IMG/VR virus record: IMGVR_UViG_3300006327_000011
Location: 1-24,866 of that record
Length of the DNA: 24,866 bases
Reading direction: 5' to 3' (one strand)
Origin: a virus
In this document: positions 15,528 through 24,523 of the stretch, piece after piece
Layout of the letters: every line of letters begins with the position of its first letter
Position numbering within the stretch: the first letter of the stretch is position 1
The notes under the pieces: generated by a model
What the model was told of the DNA's origin: nothing
Databases searched by the model: none
Seen by the model: the letters and a program-made list of their open reading frames with translations, nothing else
Program-made: the position numbers and the translations under genes

Positions 15528-18500
15528 ATGCCACTTTCTACTAATTTCAATGTTACGCCGTATTATGATGATTATGACGAGTCTAAAAATTATTATCGTA
15601 TACTGTTCAGGCCTGGATATGCAGTTCAGGCTAGAGAAGTAACACAATTACAGACCATACTTCAGAAACAAATCGAAAGATATGGGCAACACTTATTCAA
15701 GGACGGAAGTAAAGTTCTTGGCGGTGAAGTAACATTAGATACAGATGTAAAATCTCTGAAACTAGAGACACAAGAATCGGGAACTAATATTAATGCCGCT
15801 TCTTTTGTTGGAACAACTATTATTGGAGCAACATCTAATGCACGAGCACGTGTTGTAGCCTCGCAGGCTGCTACTTCAAGTACTCAACCTACTCTAATGT
15901 TTCACTACTTGTCGGGTGATGATTTCGATGATGGGGAAACTGTCCAAGCTGGAACAGTTCAAGCAACTGTTGTTAGTGCCGCAGGACCTAGTGGTATTAC
16001 TGGAGCAACGGGTAATGGTTCAGTTGTTAGTTGTGATACAGGCGTATTTTATGTTGGTGGATTCTTTCTATTTACTCCCGCAAATACTGTGATAATGGAT
16101 GCCTATTCCGAAATTCCTTCTGGGAGAGTTGGTCTAGAAATCACAGAATCAACTCAAACAAGTGATGATGATACTACCCTACTTGATCCCGCCTCAGGGA
16201 CTTATAACTTTGCGGCGCCAGGAGCGGCGAGATATAAAATAGAATTAGCTTTAAAAATCAAAACTTTAACTTCTACTGATCCTGTCTTACAATTAGCAGA
16301 TGAAAACTTTATTCAATTATTAAAAGTTGAAAGTGGTGTTAAGAAGGAGGAAGTCAAGTACCCAATGTATGGGGAACTTGAAAAGACTTTGGCACGTAGA
16401 ACGTATGATGAGTCAGGCGATTATACAATCACTCCATTTAATTTAGATCTAAAAATTCACAGAGGTATATCTGGAACTACTGAAGCTTCAGGTGTGGATG
16501 GTACTACTGTACATGGTAACAATACTTTATTTGAAACTGAATTAGATGTTGGAGATCAGATTTATCTTGGATCAAATACTACTACATCAACTATTACTGC
16601 AATCGCAAATAATACAAGATTAACAGTACAGACAACTCTTCCTACAAATACGGGTGGAGCAATAATTTATAATGAGTCTGAAATATCTGCAGGATTAGAT
16701 GCAGGTAAGGCTTATGTAAAAGGTTATGAATATGAAAGTATTGATACACAATATCTTGATGTAGATAAGGGTCGAGATACCGATACTACTACCGATTACA
16801 GTATGACTTCTGAGGTAGGAAATTATCTTGTCGTAGATACTACTAGTAGTTTATTTGATGTGGGATCTTCTGAAGTATGTCAACTACACTCAGTTCCCTT
16901 TTCTTCAATCAACTTAACCAATAATACCACATATTTAGCAACTCAAGTTGGAACAGCAAGAGTTCGTAGTATGGATTGGGATGCGTCTTCTGGAAATTCA
17001 GCATACGCGGAAACAAATCATTCTAATTACAGACTATATCTTTGGGATGTTAATACTTCAAATAATATTGTAGGAACAGTTGATCAACAATGTGCAAACA
17101 CAAGACTTATAAAATTAGACGCTGATAGTACTTCTTATGTCGATGCGGCGTATACAGGAGCAACTATTACAGTTAATACTGTAAGTGGTATTGATACTTC
17201 AAGTGATACTAGAGTTATCGATGACTATTATTCAATAGTTAATTATATTGAAGGGGAAACAAATACTTCTGGTATGGGAAGTGTAGGAGATAATATCTTA
17301 AACGAAGATGCTTCTATTATGTTACTTGAAGATTCCGGACATTATGTTGTTGCTAATACAGTATTCTCACAACAGACTCAAGCTAACACTACTTACGAAA
17401 TAGATTTTAAAATCAAAGATGTAGAGACTATTACTACCTCAACATTAGGTAATCCCCCCTCAATTAATACTCATGCCGATATAGCAGACGCAGGAAAATA
17501 TAATAGTAGTACTTCAGGAAATACAATCTTATCTAATACAGATAAAAATACTCTAGTCTTTCCACTACCACAAAGCCCAATTAAAGAGACAGCGGGTGGT
17601 GGTAACACAGTAAGTTATATTTTCAAGAAAGTCGAGAAGGCACTATCATCAACTTCTTCAGGAAAATTAACAATTACATTATCTAATCCCAATTATCGGT
17701 TTATGCCAAGTAGTGGAACATTATCTACAACAAATGCAAGAGAAAATTTCATAGTAGTAGTTAAAACAGATAATTCTGCACAAACATTTATTAATGCCGT
17801 TTCTTCTACCGCAACATTACCAAGTGCATTAACAACAGAAGCAAGATCAATAGCAATAGGGAATTACTTAGATTTGGGTGCAGTTAATGAAGCTGGTACA
17901 ACTATTAGACCAGTTGAAATTAATGGTAGTAGACAGACAGTTGACATATATTGTAATACTAGTGCAACTTTTGTAGCAGATGTTATCTATACAGTAGAAA
18001 GTTCTTCAGTTAAGAAAGAGCCCGGACCTCGTACAAAAACATTAGTTTCAGGAAATGGATCACATATCGTAGCAACTTCAGGAGGAGCACCTATAACTTC
18101 TATAGCTGGTGGTCAGTTCTATTTCTCAACTCCAAACCAAACTGCAACAGGTACAGATAGTATTACAGTTTCAGATGCATTTAATTTGGTTAAAGTTGTA
18201 GATTCGGGACAACCATTTATAGATGTAACTACAGATATGATGACCGCAACTGCTAATAACATTACTGATAGATATACATTTGAATCTGGACAAAAAGATA
18301 ACTTTTATGATCATGCAACTATTAAGTTAAAGCCTGGACAGCCTGGACCTGCAGGAAAAATTATGGTTGTTGTTGATTACTTTGATTGGGATGGTGGAGA
18401 AGGTTATCATTCTGTCGATTCATATCCAACTTCAGGATCTTATAACAAAGTAGATGCTGCAAGTACCTTAACTTTTAGTTATTCGGTAATTCCTGATTTT

Positions 18501-21500
18501 ACTTCTCCAACAACAGGAGAATCAGTCAACTTAAGAGATTGTGTCGATTTTCGTCCACGAAGAGAAAATGGAATCAATAGTATGGGAGATACCCTAGCAA
18601 TTGAAGGTATTCCAACTCCAGATCCAGATGGTACAATTACTTCAACTTTCAGTTATTATTTGTCAAGAGTTGATAAGATAGCACTTACTAAAGATAGAAA
18701 ATTTAAAGTACTTAAGGGTGAATCTGAACTTGATCCAATTGCACCTCCAGATGATGAAGATTCAATGACATTGTATACATTGCAAATTCCCGCATATACT
18801 TTTAATCTCTCTGATATTACTACAAGATATATTGATAATAAACGATTTACTATGAGAGATATTGGTAAATTAGAAAAGAGAATTGAAAGAATTGAATATT
18901 ATACGGCATTATCTATATTAGAAAAAGAAACCGCATCTAGGGAATTTTCTACTGGCTCCGCAAAAGATTCATTATTCAATCCAACAGGAACTGCATTTAA
19001 GAGTGGTATACTAGTTGATTCATTTAATGGTCACGCGGTTGGTGATGTAATTAATGATGATTATAATGTTTCTGTAGAATATGCTAAGAAAGAAATGAGG
19101 CCAGGATTCTATTATGATAATCACAGATTTACATATAGTTTGGCATATAGTAATAACGTAACAAAGACTGGTGATCTAGTTACTCTACCATATACTGATG
19201 TAGATTTTATCAAACAACCCTTTTCAAGTGACAATCAATCTTTAAATCCATTTAATATTACAAATTGGATGGGTCATGTAAAAACATTTCCGGCTTCTGA
19301 TACATGGTTTTCACAAGGAGCTAGACCAGATGTTACAACGAACTTAGAGGGTCAGAATGATAATTGGACATTAAGCCCATCTACTGGTAGAAAAGGATTT
19401 GGTTCACAATATGATGATTGGAGTACGAATTGGAGTGGAAAACAAAAAACTGAACAACCCCAATCTGGTGTAGATAAAGTTGGTAAGACGGGTAAAGCAA
19501 ATAGAAGTACTCAAGAAATGACCAATTCTAAATCAAGAATTGGTATTAGTGCAAATACTCCACCTGAATCTGTTCTTAAAACAATAGGAAACAAAGTTAT
19601 TGATACAACAGTTGTTCCTTATGTAAGAGGTCAAACATTATTCTTTAAAGCAACAGGACTAAAACCACTTACTAATGTTTATGTGTATTTTAGTGAGACG
19701 GATGTATCTGCAAATATAAGACCAGCAAGTAAATTATCTCTTATATCTGTTAATGGTACATTTTCTGTAGGAGAAACACTTAAAGATGGTGCAAACAACT
19801 ATGGAACAATTATGTTGGCGTCTAATACGTTTAACAATACTGCTACTGTCTTTATTTCTAATGTAACTGGAAATGTAGCTTCTACAGATAGTGCACAATA
19901 TGGTCAAGCCAATTCTCTTCCAGAAGGACAAAGAGAATCATTTGGAACAGGAACTATTGGAGATGCAACTCACGTATTTACTGTAGCAAATACTGTAGAA
20001 GGATTAACAAGTGAAGCCACGGGTAATGTTTCTACTAGAGTACACTTTTCTGTTGGTGTAGCTAATGGTATTATGCAGAGTGATGATACTGGTTCAGTTG
20101 CAGGTGAATTTCACATGCCAGATGCAACTTGGAGATCAGGAAATAAACTTCTTAGAATTACAGATAGTGCATTGAATAATGTTATAGCTACAACTACAGC
20201 TTCAGAATCTACTTTTATAACAAAAGGTATTTTACAAAATAGAGAACAGTTATTGATTTCTACAAGAGAATCATTAAATCAAAGAGAACTTCCTAATGAT
20301 GAAGCAATTGTTAGAGATACTACTTCACGTATATCTGAAAAGAGTAATTGGATTAATCCATTATGTCAAACATTCCATGTTGATCCAAATGCATTTCCAA
20401 AAGGACTATTCTTAAGAAATGTTACTTTGAATTTTTATTCAAAAGATACTAAACTTCCAGTTAAGATACAAATAAGACCGGTTGTTAATGGTTTTCCAAG
20501 TGCATCTAAAGTAATTCCTTTTAGTGAAGTTGTAAAAAATCCAGATAAGGTACAAGCTTCAACTACAGCAAATGCCGCTATTGCAAATACAACTACAAGA
20601 ACAACATTTACTTTTGATTCTCCTGTGTATCTAACTCCTGATGAGTATGCATTAGTTATTACATCAAATAGTACAGAATATCAATTACACATGGCAGAAG
20701 AAGGTAAAACTTCTACAGGATCGATTGCAAAAATATCTAAACCTTCTTTTATAGGTTCATTCTATAAACCTCAAAACGCAGGAGTTTGGGAAGCCGATCC
20801 TAATAAGTATATCATGTTTAATTTACAACGAGCTGATTTTACTATAGGAACGGGTGGTTCTACTAACTTTGCAAAATTTATTACCTATGCAAATTCTGCT
20901 ACTGGAAATACTGCTAACGTACATGCAGATGTAATTAAAATTGGTTCATCTGCAATAAATTATAGTGATACTGACATTCAATGGAAATATGCAGCATCTA
21001 ATGGAACATTTACATTAGCAGATGGTACTGAAGGATCAGCTTCTTATGTACAATTTAGTCCAGATCAAAACTATTTCTTAACAGATAGAAAAAGAGTAGT
21101 TGCAACTTCAAATGGTTCATTTAGAGTTAGAGCTGAAATGACATCTTCAAATTCTCATGTTTCGCCTGTCATAGATGTTGATCGTTTAAATTTAATTTCT
21201 GTTGAAAATAATATTGATAATGGTGGTCTAGCAGATTCAGATTTTTCAATATCGACAAAAGGTTCAGGTTATGTGAATGTAATGTCATCCTCATATACTG
21301 CAACTATAACAAGTGGTGGAACTACTAATGCCGCAACAGCAAATGTTCATGTTGAAATGACAATGAATGTTAATTCAAATTCTACCACAATATCAAGTGC
21401 AAATGGTGGATATACTGTTGACAGTAGTAATCCAGGTGCATTCGTTGTTGGTGAAGCTGTTATGTGTAACGTGGCTTCTGATGTTAATGCAAATAATAGT

Positions 21501-22253
21501 GGAGTGTATGGAATTGTTTCAGCTGTTACACATTTAGAAGGTAATACATCAAAGAACGTTTCTTCAGTTACTATAAAAACAGATGCAAATAATAAAACTA
21601 TTGCCACTTCTGGAGCCGGAGCATTTCAAAATGGTTGTCTAATATGGGCAAATCCAAACGCACAAACAAATGCAGTAACTGGAGCCGCTGGAAGTAATAC
21701 TAAGATGACAGTCTTAGTTGCCAATGGATATGTTTCTAATGTTGTAGTAGTTGATTCTGGATCGGGATATACAACCAATCCAACAGTTTCACTTTCAACA
21801 GTTAGTGGAGCCGGTTCAATTAATGCAGTAGTACAATGTACTGGAGAAGAAAAGAATAGTGGAGGCCCAATTTCAGCGAAATATATATCAAGAAGGGTTA
21901 CACTTAAAGATGGATTTGATGCCTCAGATTTAAAAGTTATACTAAACGCATACAAACCATTGGGTACAGATGTTCATGTATATTATAAAGTTAAGAACGC
22001 GGATGATCCAGATGATTTTGATATAAAGACATATACAAAAATGTCACAAGAAACTTCTTCTGGAACAATTTCTAAAGGTAAAGAAGATATTCAAGAATTT
22101 ATCTTTAAAACTCCAAATGAAACTACAGCATATTCATCTAATAATGTAAGATACGAAACTTTTAAAATATTTGCAATTAAGATAGCATTGGTTGCAGCTA
22201 CAACTTATGATATGCCAAGAGTAAAGGATATGCGAGCAATTGCATTAGACTAA
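15528..22253 (+). CDS. Large DUF4815-type baseplate/virion structural protein
   Basis: The N-terminus is diagnostic of the large structural proteins of marine T4-like phages carrying DUF4815: FNVTPYYDDYDESKNYYRIL, RPGYAVQAREVTQLQTILQK and ERYGQHLFKDGSKVLGG (residues 7-66). Further conserved blocks are FDWDGGEGYHSVDSYP (about 953), LRDCVDFRPRR (about 1001), a helical RFTMRDIGKLEKRIERIEYY (about 1104), a block with LCQTFHVDP and IQIRPVVNGFPS (about 1612-1660), and YKPLGTDVHVYYKVKN near the C-terminus. It is 2241 residues long. Gly/Thr-rich modules are interspersed, including a single acidic repeat (NILNEDASIMLLEDSGHY, about 589) like those in the 2562-aa protein and a GSGYTTNPTV module near 2080. 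By position after gp8 it may fill the place of T4 gp9/gp10, but that is inference. GAGGA at 15515-15519, 8 nt before the ATG, supports the start. No copper-like C-x2-H-x2-M motif is seen in it. Confidence 0.85.
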   Translation: MPLSTNFNVTPYYDDYDESKNYYRILFRPGYAVQAREVTQLQTILQKQIERYGQHLFKDGSKVLGGEVTLDTDVKSLKLETQESGTNINAASFVGTTIIGATSNARARVVASQAATSSTQPTLMFHYLSGDDFDDGETVQAGTVQATVVSAAGPSGITGATGNGSVVSCDTGVFYVGGFFLFTPANTVIMDAYSEIPSGRVGLEITESTQTSDDDTTLLDPASGTYNFAAPGAARYKIELALKIKTLTSTDPVLQLADENFIQLLKVESGVKKEEVKYPMYGELEKTLARRTYDESGDYTITPFNLDLKIHRGISGTTEASGVDGTTVHGNNTLFETELDVGDQIYLGSNTTTSTITAIANNTRLTVQTTLPTNTGGAIIYNESEISAGLDAGKAYVKGYEYESIDTQYLDVDKGRDTDTTTDYSMTSEVGNYLVVDTTSSLFDVGSSEVCQLHSVPFSSINLTNNTTYLATQVGTARVRSMDWDASSGNSAYAETNHSNYRLYLWDVNTSNNIVGTVDQQCANTRLIKLDADSTSYVDAAYTGATITVNTVSGIDTSSDTRVIDDYYSIVNYIEGETNTSGMGSVGDNILNEDASIMLLEDSGHYVVANTVFSQQTQANTTYEIDFKIKDVETITTSTLGNPPSINTHADIADAGKYNSSTSGNTILSNTDKNTLVFPLPQSPIKETAGGGNTVSYIFKKVEKALSSTSSGKLTITLSNPNYRFMPSSGTLSTTNARENFIVVVKTDNSAQTFINAVSSTATLPSALTTEARSIAIGNYLDLGAVNEAGTTIRPVEINGSRQTVDIYCNTSATFVADVIYTVESSSVKKEPGPRTKTLVSGNGSHIVATSGGAPITSIAGGQFYFSTPNQTATGTDSITVSDAFNLVKVVDSGQPFIDVTTDMMTATANNITDRYTFESGQKDNFYDHATIKLKPGQPGPAGKIMVVVDYFDWDGGEGYHSVDSYPTSGSYNKVDAASTLTFSYSVIPDFTSPTTGESVNLRDCVDFRPRRENGINSMGDTLAIEGIPTPDPDGTITSTFSYYLSRVDKIALTKDRKFKVLKGESELDPIAPPDDEDSMTLYTLQIPAYTFNLSDITTRYIDNKRFTMRDIGKLEKRIERIEYYTALSILEKETASREFSTGSAKDSLFNPTGTAFKSGILVDSFNGHAVGDVINDDYNVSVEYAKKEMRPGFYYDNHRFTYSLAYSNNVTKTGDLVTLPYTDVDFIKQPFSSDNQSLNPFNITNWMGHVKTFPASDTWFSQGARPDVTTNLEGQNDNWTLSPSTGRKGFGSQYDDWSTNWSGKQKTEQPQSGVDKVGKTGKANRSTQEMTNSKSRIGISANTPPESVLKTIGNKVIDTTVVPYVRGQTLFFKATGLKPLTNVYVYFSETDVSANIRPASKLSLISVNGTFSVGETLKDGANNYGTIMLASNTFNNTATVFISNVTGNVASTDSAQYGQANSLPEGQRESFGTGTIGDATHVFTVANTVEGLTSEATGNVSTRVHFSVGVANGIMQSDDTGSVAGEFHMPDATWRSGNKLLRITDSALNNVIATTTASESTFITKGILQNREQLLISTRESLNQRELPNDEAIVRDTTSRISEKSNWINPLCQTFHVDPNAFPKGLFLRNVTLNFYSKDTKLPVKIQIRPVVNGFPSASKVIPFSEVVKNPDKVQASTTANAAIANTTTRTTFTFDSPVYLTPDEYALVITSNSTEYQLHMAEEGKTSTGSIAKISKPSFIGSFYKPQNAGVWEADPNKYIMFNLQRADFTIGTGGSTNFAKFITYANSATGNTANVHADVIKIGSSAINYSDTDIQWKYAASNGTFTLADGTEGSASYVQFSPDQNYFLTDRKRVVATSNGSFRVRAEMTSSNSHVSPVIDVDRLNLISVENNIDNGGLADSDFSISTKGSGYVNVMSSSYTATITSGGTTNAATANVHVEMTMNVNSNSTTISSANGGYTVDSSNPGAFVVGEAVMCNVASDVNANNSGVYGIVSAVTHLEGNTSKNVSSVTIKTDANNKTIATSGAGAFQNGCLIWANPNAQTNAVTGAAGSNTKMTVLVANGYVSNVVVVDSGSGYTTNPTVSLSTVSGAGSINAVVQCTGEEKNSGGPISAKYISRRVTLKDGFDASDLKVILNAYKPLGTDVHVYYKVKNADDPDDFDIKTYTKMSQETSSGTISKGKEDIQEFIFKTPNETTAYSSNNVRYETFKIFAIKIALVAATTYDMPRVKDMRAIALD

Positions 22254-22254
22254 T

Positions 22255-22494
22255 ATGGGAAGTATACAAACAGAAGATCGAAGATTTTTAAGAGATACCC
22301 ACTCTAAAGCATTATTGAATACTGATTACAATGCTTTACAACAACATAGAAGAGAAAAATTGTATTTTCAGAAGCAACAAAATGATATAAATATATTAAG
22401 AAAGCAAGTTGAGGAACTAACTACTGTAAGAGGTGAAATGATAGAAATTCGAACACTACTTACACAAATTATTGATCAAAAAAAGGAGCTATAA
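22255..22494 (+). CDS. Small coiled-coil protein, unknown function
   Basis: This 79-residue protein has a charged N-terminal half (EDRRFLRDTHSKALLN, then a Gln/Arg-rich DYNALQQHRREKLYFQKQQN) and a C-terminal heptad-like stretch (INILRKQVEELTTVRGEMIE, about 46-65) continuing into IRTLLTQIID. This suggests an oligomeric coiled coil. The ATG follows the previous TAA by one base and has no visible ribosome site, so translation is probably coupled to the upstream gene. Its last codons contain the ribosome site of the fibre gene. Small coiled-coil genes in this position are common in marine T4-like phages, but I know of no assigned role. A connector or trimerisation aid for the fibre-like protein is a guess from position. 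Confidence 0.7.
   Translation: MGSIQTEDRRFLRDTHSKALLNTDYNALQQHRREKLYFQKQQNDINILRKQVEELTTVRGEMIEIRTLLTQIIDQKKEL
22386..22393 (+). promoter_or_regulatory. Possible late promoter box TATAAATA before the fibre gene
   Basis: An exact TATAAATA lies within the preceding gene, 104 nt before the fibre ATG. The surrounding 12-mer GATATAAATATA is the same as at the gp8 promoter (13781-13792). As it is inside coding sequence and the motif is expected by chance a few times in such AT-rich DNA, this is a weak call. Confidence 0.4.
22485..22488 (+). promoter_or_regulatory. Ribosome binding site of the fibre gene
   Basis: GGAG within an A-rich run, 9 nt before the ATG at 22498, embedded in the last codons of the preceding gene. 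It decides the fibre start. Confidence 0.75.
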
Positions 22495-22497
22495 ACC

Positions 22498-24096
22498 ATG
22501 ACTGCTAATGTCGCCTTAACAGATACCTTTGACCAATGGAGAGTCAAGACAAATGAGTTGGCGGTGATGACTCAAACTGATGGAATGTCTAATTTCATTA
22601 AAGTTTTAGATACCACTAATTCAACAAGTAATACTACAGGCTCAATTATCACCGCAGGAGGTATCGGCGTATTAAAATCAGCAGTGATAGGAGAGAACTT
22701 AAGAATACATGGAAATGTTATAACTGATGGTGATACCACAATAAGTGGTAATCTAGTTTTCGGTGATGCTGCAACAGATCAAGTAACATTTTCTGCAGAT
22801 ATTAATTCTAGTGTAATTCCAAATGCAAATGTTACCTTTAATTTAGGTAATACTACAATGCTTTGGGCAAATACATTTACTGGCCATGCAACAATTACTC
22901 AAAAATCGGATTCAGGTAAACCTGCACTTAGTATAACTTCTGAAGATGCAGATCAAATTGCAATAGATGTTACTGCAAGTCAAGTTGGAGTAGATGTTGT
23001 ACAACTTACAGCAGATTCAGTAACTACGGGTAGAATTATTGATATTTCTTCTGATGGACTTACTACTGGTTCAGCACTTTATATAGATTCAGATTCTGGA
23101 GCTACAGATACAAGAAGTGTAGCAACAATTATTCAGAATCATACATCTGCTACTGGTGCAACAGCACTTACAGTACAAGCTGATGCGGGAAGAGGTATTT
23201 TTATTAATACTGACTTAGCAGCAGGTGGCCCATCACTTGAAATTGATGCAGAACAAGCTACTACAACCGCAGTAGATTTTAATTTTGATGCCGCAACATC
23301 TGCTACAGCTATGAGTATATCAGCAGATGGACTTGTTACGGGTACAGCTTTTAAAGTTGATTCTGATTCTTCTGATACTGGTACAAGAAGTATTGCAAGT
23401 ATAATTCAAAATCACGCATCAGCAACAGGCGCAACAGCACTTACAGTACAAGCTGATGCGGGTAAAGGTATATTTATTGATTCAAACCTTGCTGCAGGAG
23501 GGCCAGCACTTGAAATAGATGCAGAAAATACTACAACAAATGTAGTAGAAATTAATATAGATCCATTAACTACTGGAACAGGAATTAATTTAACTGCAGA
23601 TGGATTGACTACTGGAGCAATAGCAAGTTTCGTTTCAGATTCTTCTGATACTGGTACTAGAACTTTGGTATCTATTGTTAATGATCATGCATCTGCTACA
23701 GCAGTAACACCATTTCATGTAAAACAAGATTCAACTAATATAGTAGCAAAATTTGAAGGAACAACAACTATGGTTATTCCGGTTGGAACATCTTCCAATC
23801 GTGGAACAGCAGTTCAGGGTGGTATAAGATATAATACTACAACAAGTTCTTTTGAAGGGTATAGTGGTTCAACATGGGCTGGACTTGGTGGACTTATTGA
23901 TGTTGACCAAGATACAAAAATTATAGCTGAAACATCTGCAGGAGCAGATAACGATGATTTAGATTTTTATACTGCTGGAACTTTAAGAATGTCAATAGAT
24001 GAAACTGGAAAATTTGTTGGTACAGGAAAATTAAGCATGAAAACAGGACATGCTTGGCATCAAACGACACACGCAGCTTTAGCTTTAGGACATTAA
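22498..24096 (+). CDS. Tail-fibre-like structural protein with 91-aa tandem repeats
   Basis: The 532-residue protein begins with DTFDQWRVKTNELAVM (9-24), a start seen in fibre-like proteins of cyanophages, followed by GSIITAGGIGVLKSAVIGEN and HGNVITDGDTTISGNLVFGD, the layered glycine/beta pattern of phage fibre shafts. Residues about 186-410 are a tandem repeat of exactly 91 residues (starts at Asp186, Asp277 and Asp368, the last copy partial), with a degenerate half-copy before it (from about 139). The C-terminal part has GGIRYNTTTSSFEGYSG (about 441-457) and W-A-G-L-G-G, the motif that often precedes the tip in phage tail fibres and appendages, then FYTAGTLRMSIDETGKF. It probably forms a trimeric beta-structured fibre or baseplate appendage. 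The host-binding tip is not identified; the chain ends only about 60 residues after that motif. GGAG 9 nt upstream supports the start. Confidence 0.75.
   Translation: MTANVALTDTFDQWRVKTNELAVMTQTDGMSNFIKVLDTTNSTSNTTGSIITAGGIGVLKSAVIGENLRIHGNVITDGDTTISGNLVFGDAATDQVTFSADINSSVIPNANVTFNLGNTTMLWANTFTGHATITQKSDSGKPALSITSEDADQIAIDVTASQVGVDVVQLTADSVTTGRIIDISSDGLTTGSALYIDSDSGATDTRSVATIIQNHTSATGATALTVQADAGRGIFINTDLAAGGPSLEIDAEQATTTAVDFNFDAATSATAMSISADGLVTGTAFKVDSDSSDTGTRSIASIIQNHASATGATALTVQADAGKGIFIDSNLAAGGPALEIDAENTTTNVVEINIDPLTTGTGINLTADGLTTGAIASFVSDSSDTGTRTLVSIVNDHASATAVTPFHVKQDSTNIVAKFEGTTTMVIPVGTSSNRGTAVQGGIRYNTTTSSFEGYSGSTWAGLGGLIDVDQDTKIIAETSAGADNDDLDFYTAGTLRMSIDETGKFVGTGKLSMKTGHAWHQTTHAALALGH
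23053..23740 (+). repeat. 273-bp (91-codon) tandem repeat in the fibre gene
   Basis: Unit starts at 23053, 23326 and 23599 are exactly 273 nt apart. Each unit holds DGLTTG, then DSDS-x-x-TGTRS-type sequence, IIQNHASATGATALTVQADA and LAAGGPALEIDAE. The third unit is partial and diverged. A 32-nt run starting with GCAACAGCACTTACAG is identical at 23158 and 23431, showing recent duplication or conversion. Confidence 0.9.
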
Positions 24097-24115
24097 TAAT
24101 TAAATTTTTAACTGT

Positions 24116-24123
24116 TATAAATA
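24116..24123 (+). promoter_or_regulatory. T4-type late promoter box TATAAATA
   Basis: An exact TATAAATA lies in the 59-nt gap after the fibre gene, 32 nt before the next ATG, in the right orientation. It would drive late expression of the two small genes that follow. The intergenic location supports it more than the motif itself does. Confidence 0.7.
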
Positions 24124-24144
24124 GTATTGAATTACAAACATAAA

Positions 24145-24148
24145 GGAG
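24145..24148 (+). promoter_or_regulatory. Ribosome binding site of the 116-aa gene
   Basis: AAAGGAGA with GGAG at 24145-24148 lies 7 nt before the ATG at 24156, fixing that start. Confidence 0.8.
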
Positions 24149-24155
24149 AATATCA

Positions 24156-24506
24156 ATGGCAATTCCGAGCGGATCTGGGACTGAAGTTCTAAAAGTGAGT
24201 CACTTCACCGCAACAGATACTACCGAACAAAAACTTATAGACGGGGTCGCAAATCATATATACACCGTACTTAGCATTTCGGTATGCGAAACCGCAGGTG
24301 CTGCAGAAACTTTTTCTTTGTTCATAGCAGATGATGGTGGTAGTACTGATTACGAAATTATTTCAGACCAAGCATTAAATGCAAATAAAACGTTTATTTA
24401 TAATGACAGGATCGTAACCTCCGGTACTGATGAGTTAATACTGGCAATGGGCGGCGCATGTGATGTGGACATCGTATGTTCATACATTGATCAGGACTGG
24501 ACATAA
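24156..24506 (+). CDS. Small probable structural protein, unknown function
   Basis: The 116-residue protein has the look of a compact beta sandwich: alternating hydrophobics in EVLKVSHFTATDTTEQKLID, HIYTVLSISVCETAGAAETF, SLFIADDGGSTDYEIIS, and DELILAMGGACDVDIVCSYI. It has three cysteines and no signal peptide or membrane segment. I do not recognise a named family; small beta-sandwich proteins of this kind are found among phage tail-fibre and virion decoration proteins. It has its own late promoter box and a good ribosome site. Its GC is clearly above that of the fibre gene before it (about 43% by hand count over 24181-24300). Together these suggest an abundantly made virion component, which is inference. 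Confidence 0.65.
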   Translation: MAIPSGSGTEVLKVSHFTATDTTEQKLIDGVANHIYTVLSISVCETAGAAETFSLFIADDGGSTDYEIISDQALNANKTFIYNDRIVTSGTDELILAMGGACDVDIVCSYIDQDWT

Positions 24507-24523
24507 TAGGAGTATAATAAACT

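Noticed and set aside
18325-18360. Collagen-like repeat (KPGQPGPAGK) in the DUF4815-type protein
   Set aside because: Only two or three Gly-x-y triplets are present, and they are followed at once by a beta strand; not a collagen segment.
21347-21955. Reverse-strand open frames of 86 and 109 codons opposite the end of the DUF4815-type gene
   Set aside because: They lie opposite Thr/Ser/Gly-rich repetitive coding sequence that lacks reverse-strand stops, have no ribosome site, and run against a window with all genes on the + strand.
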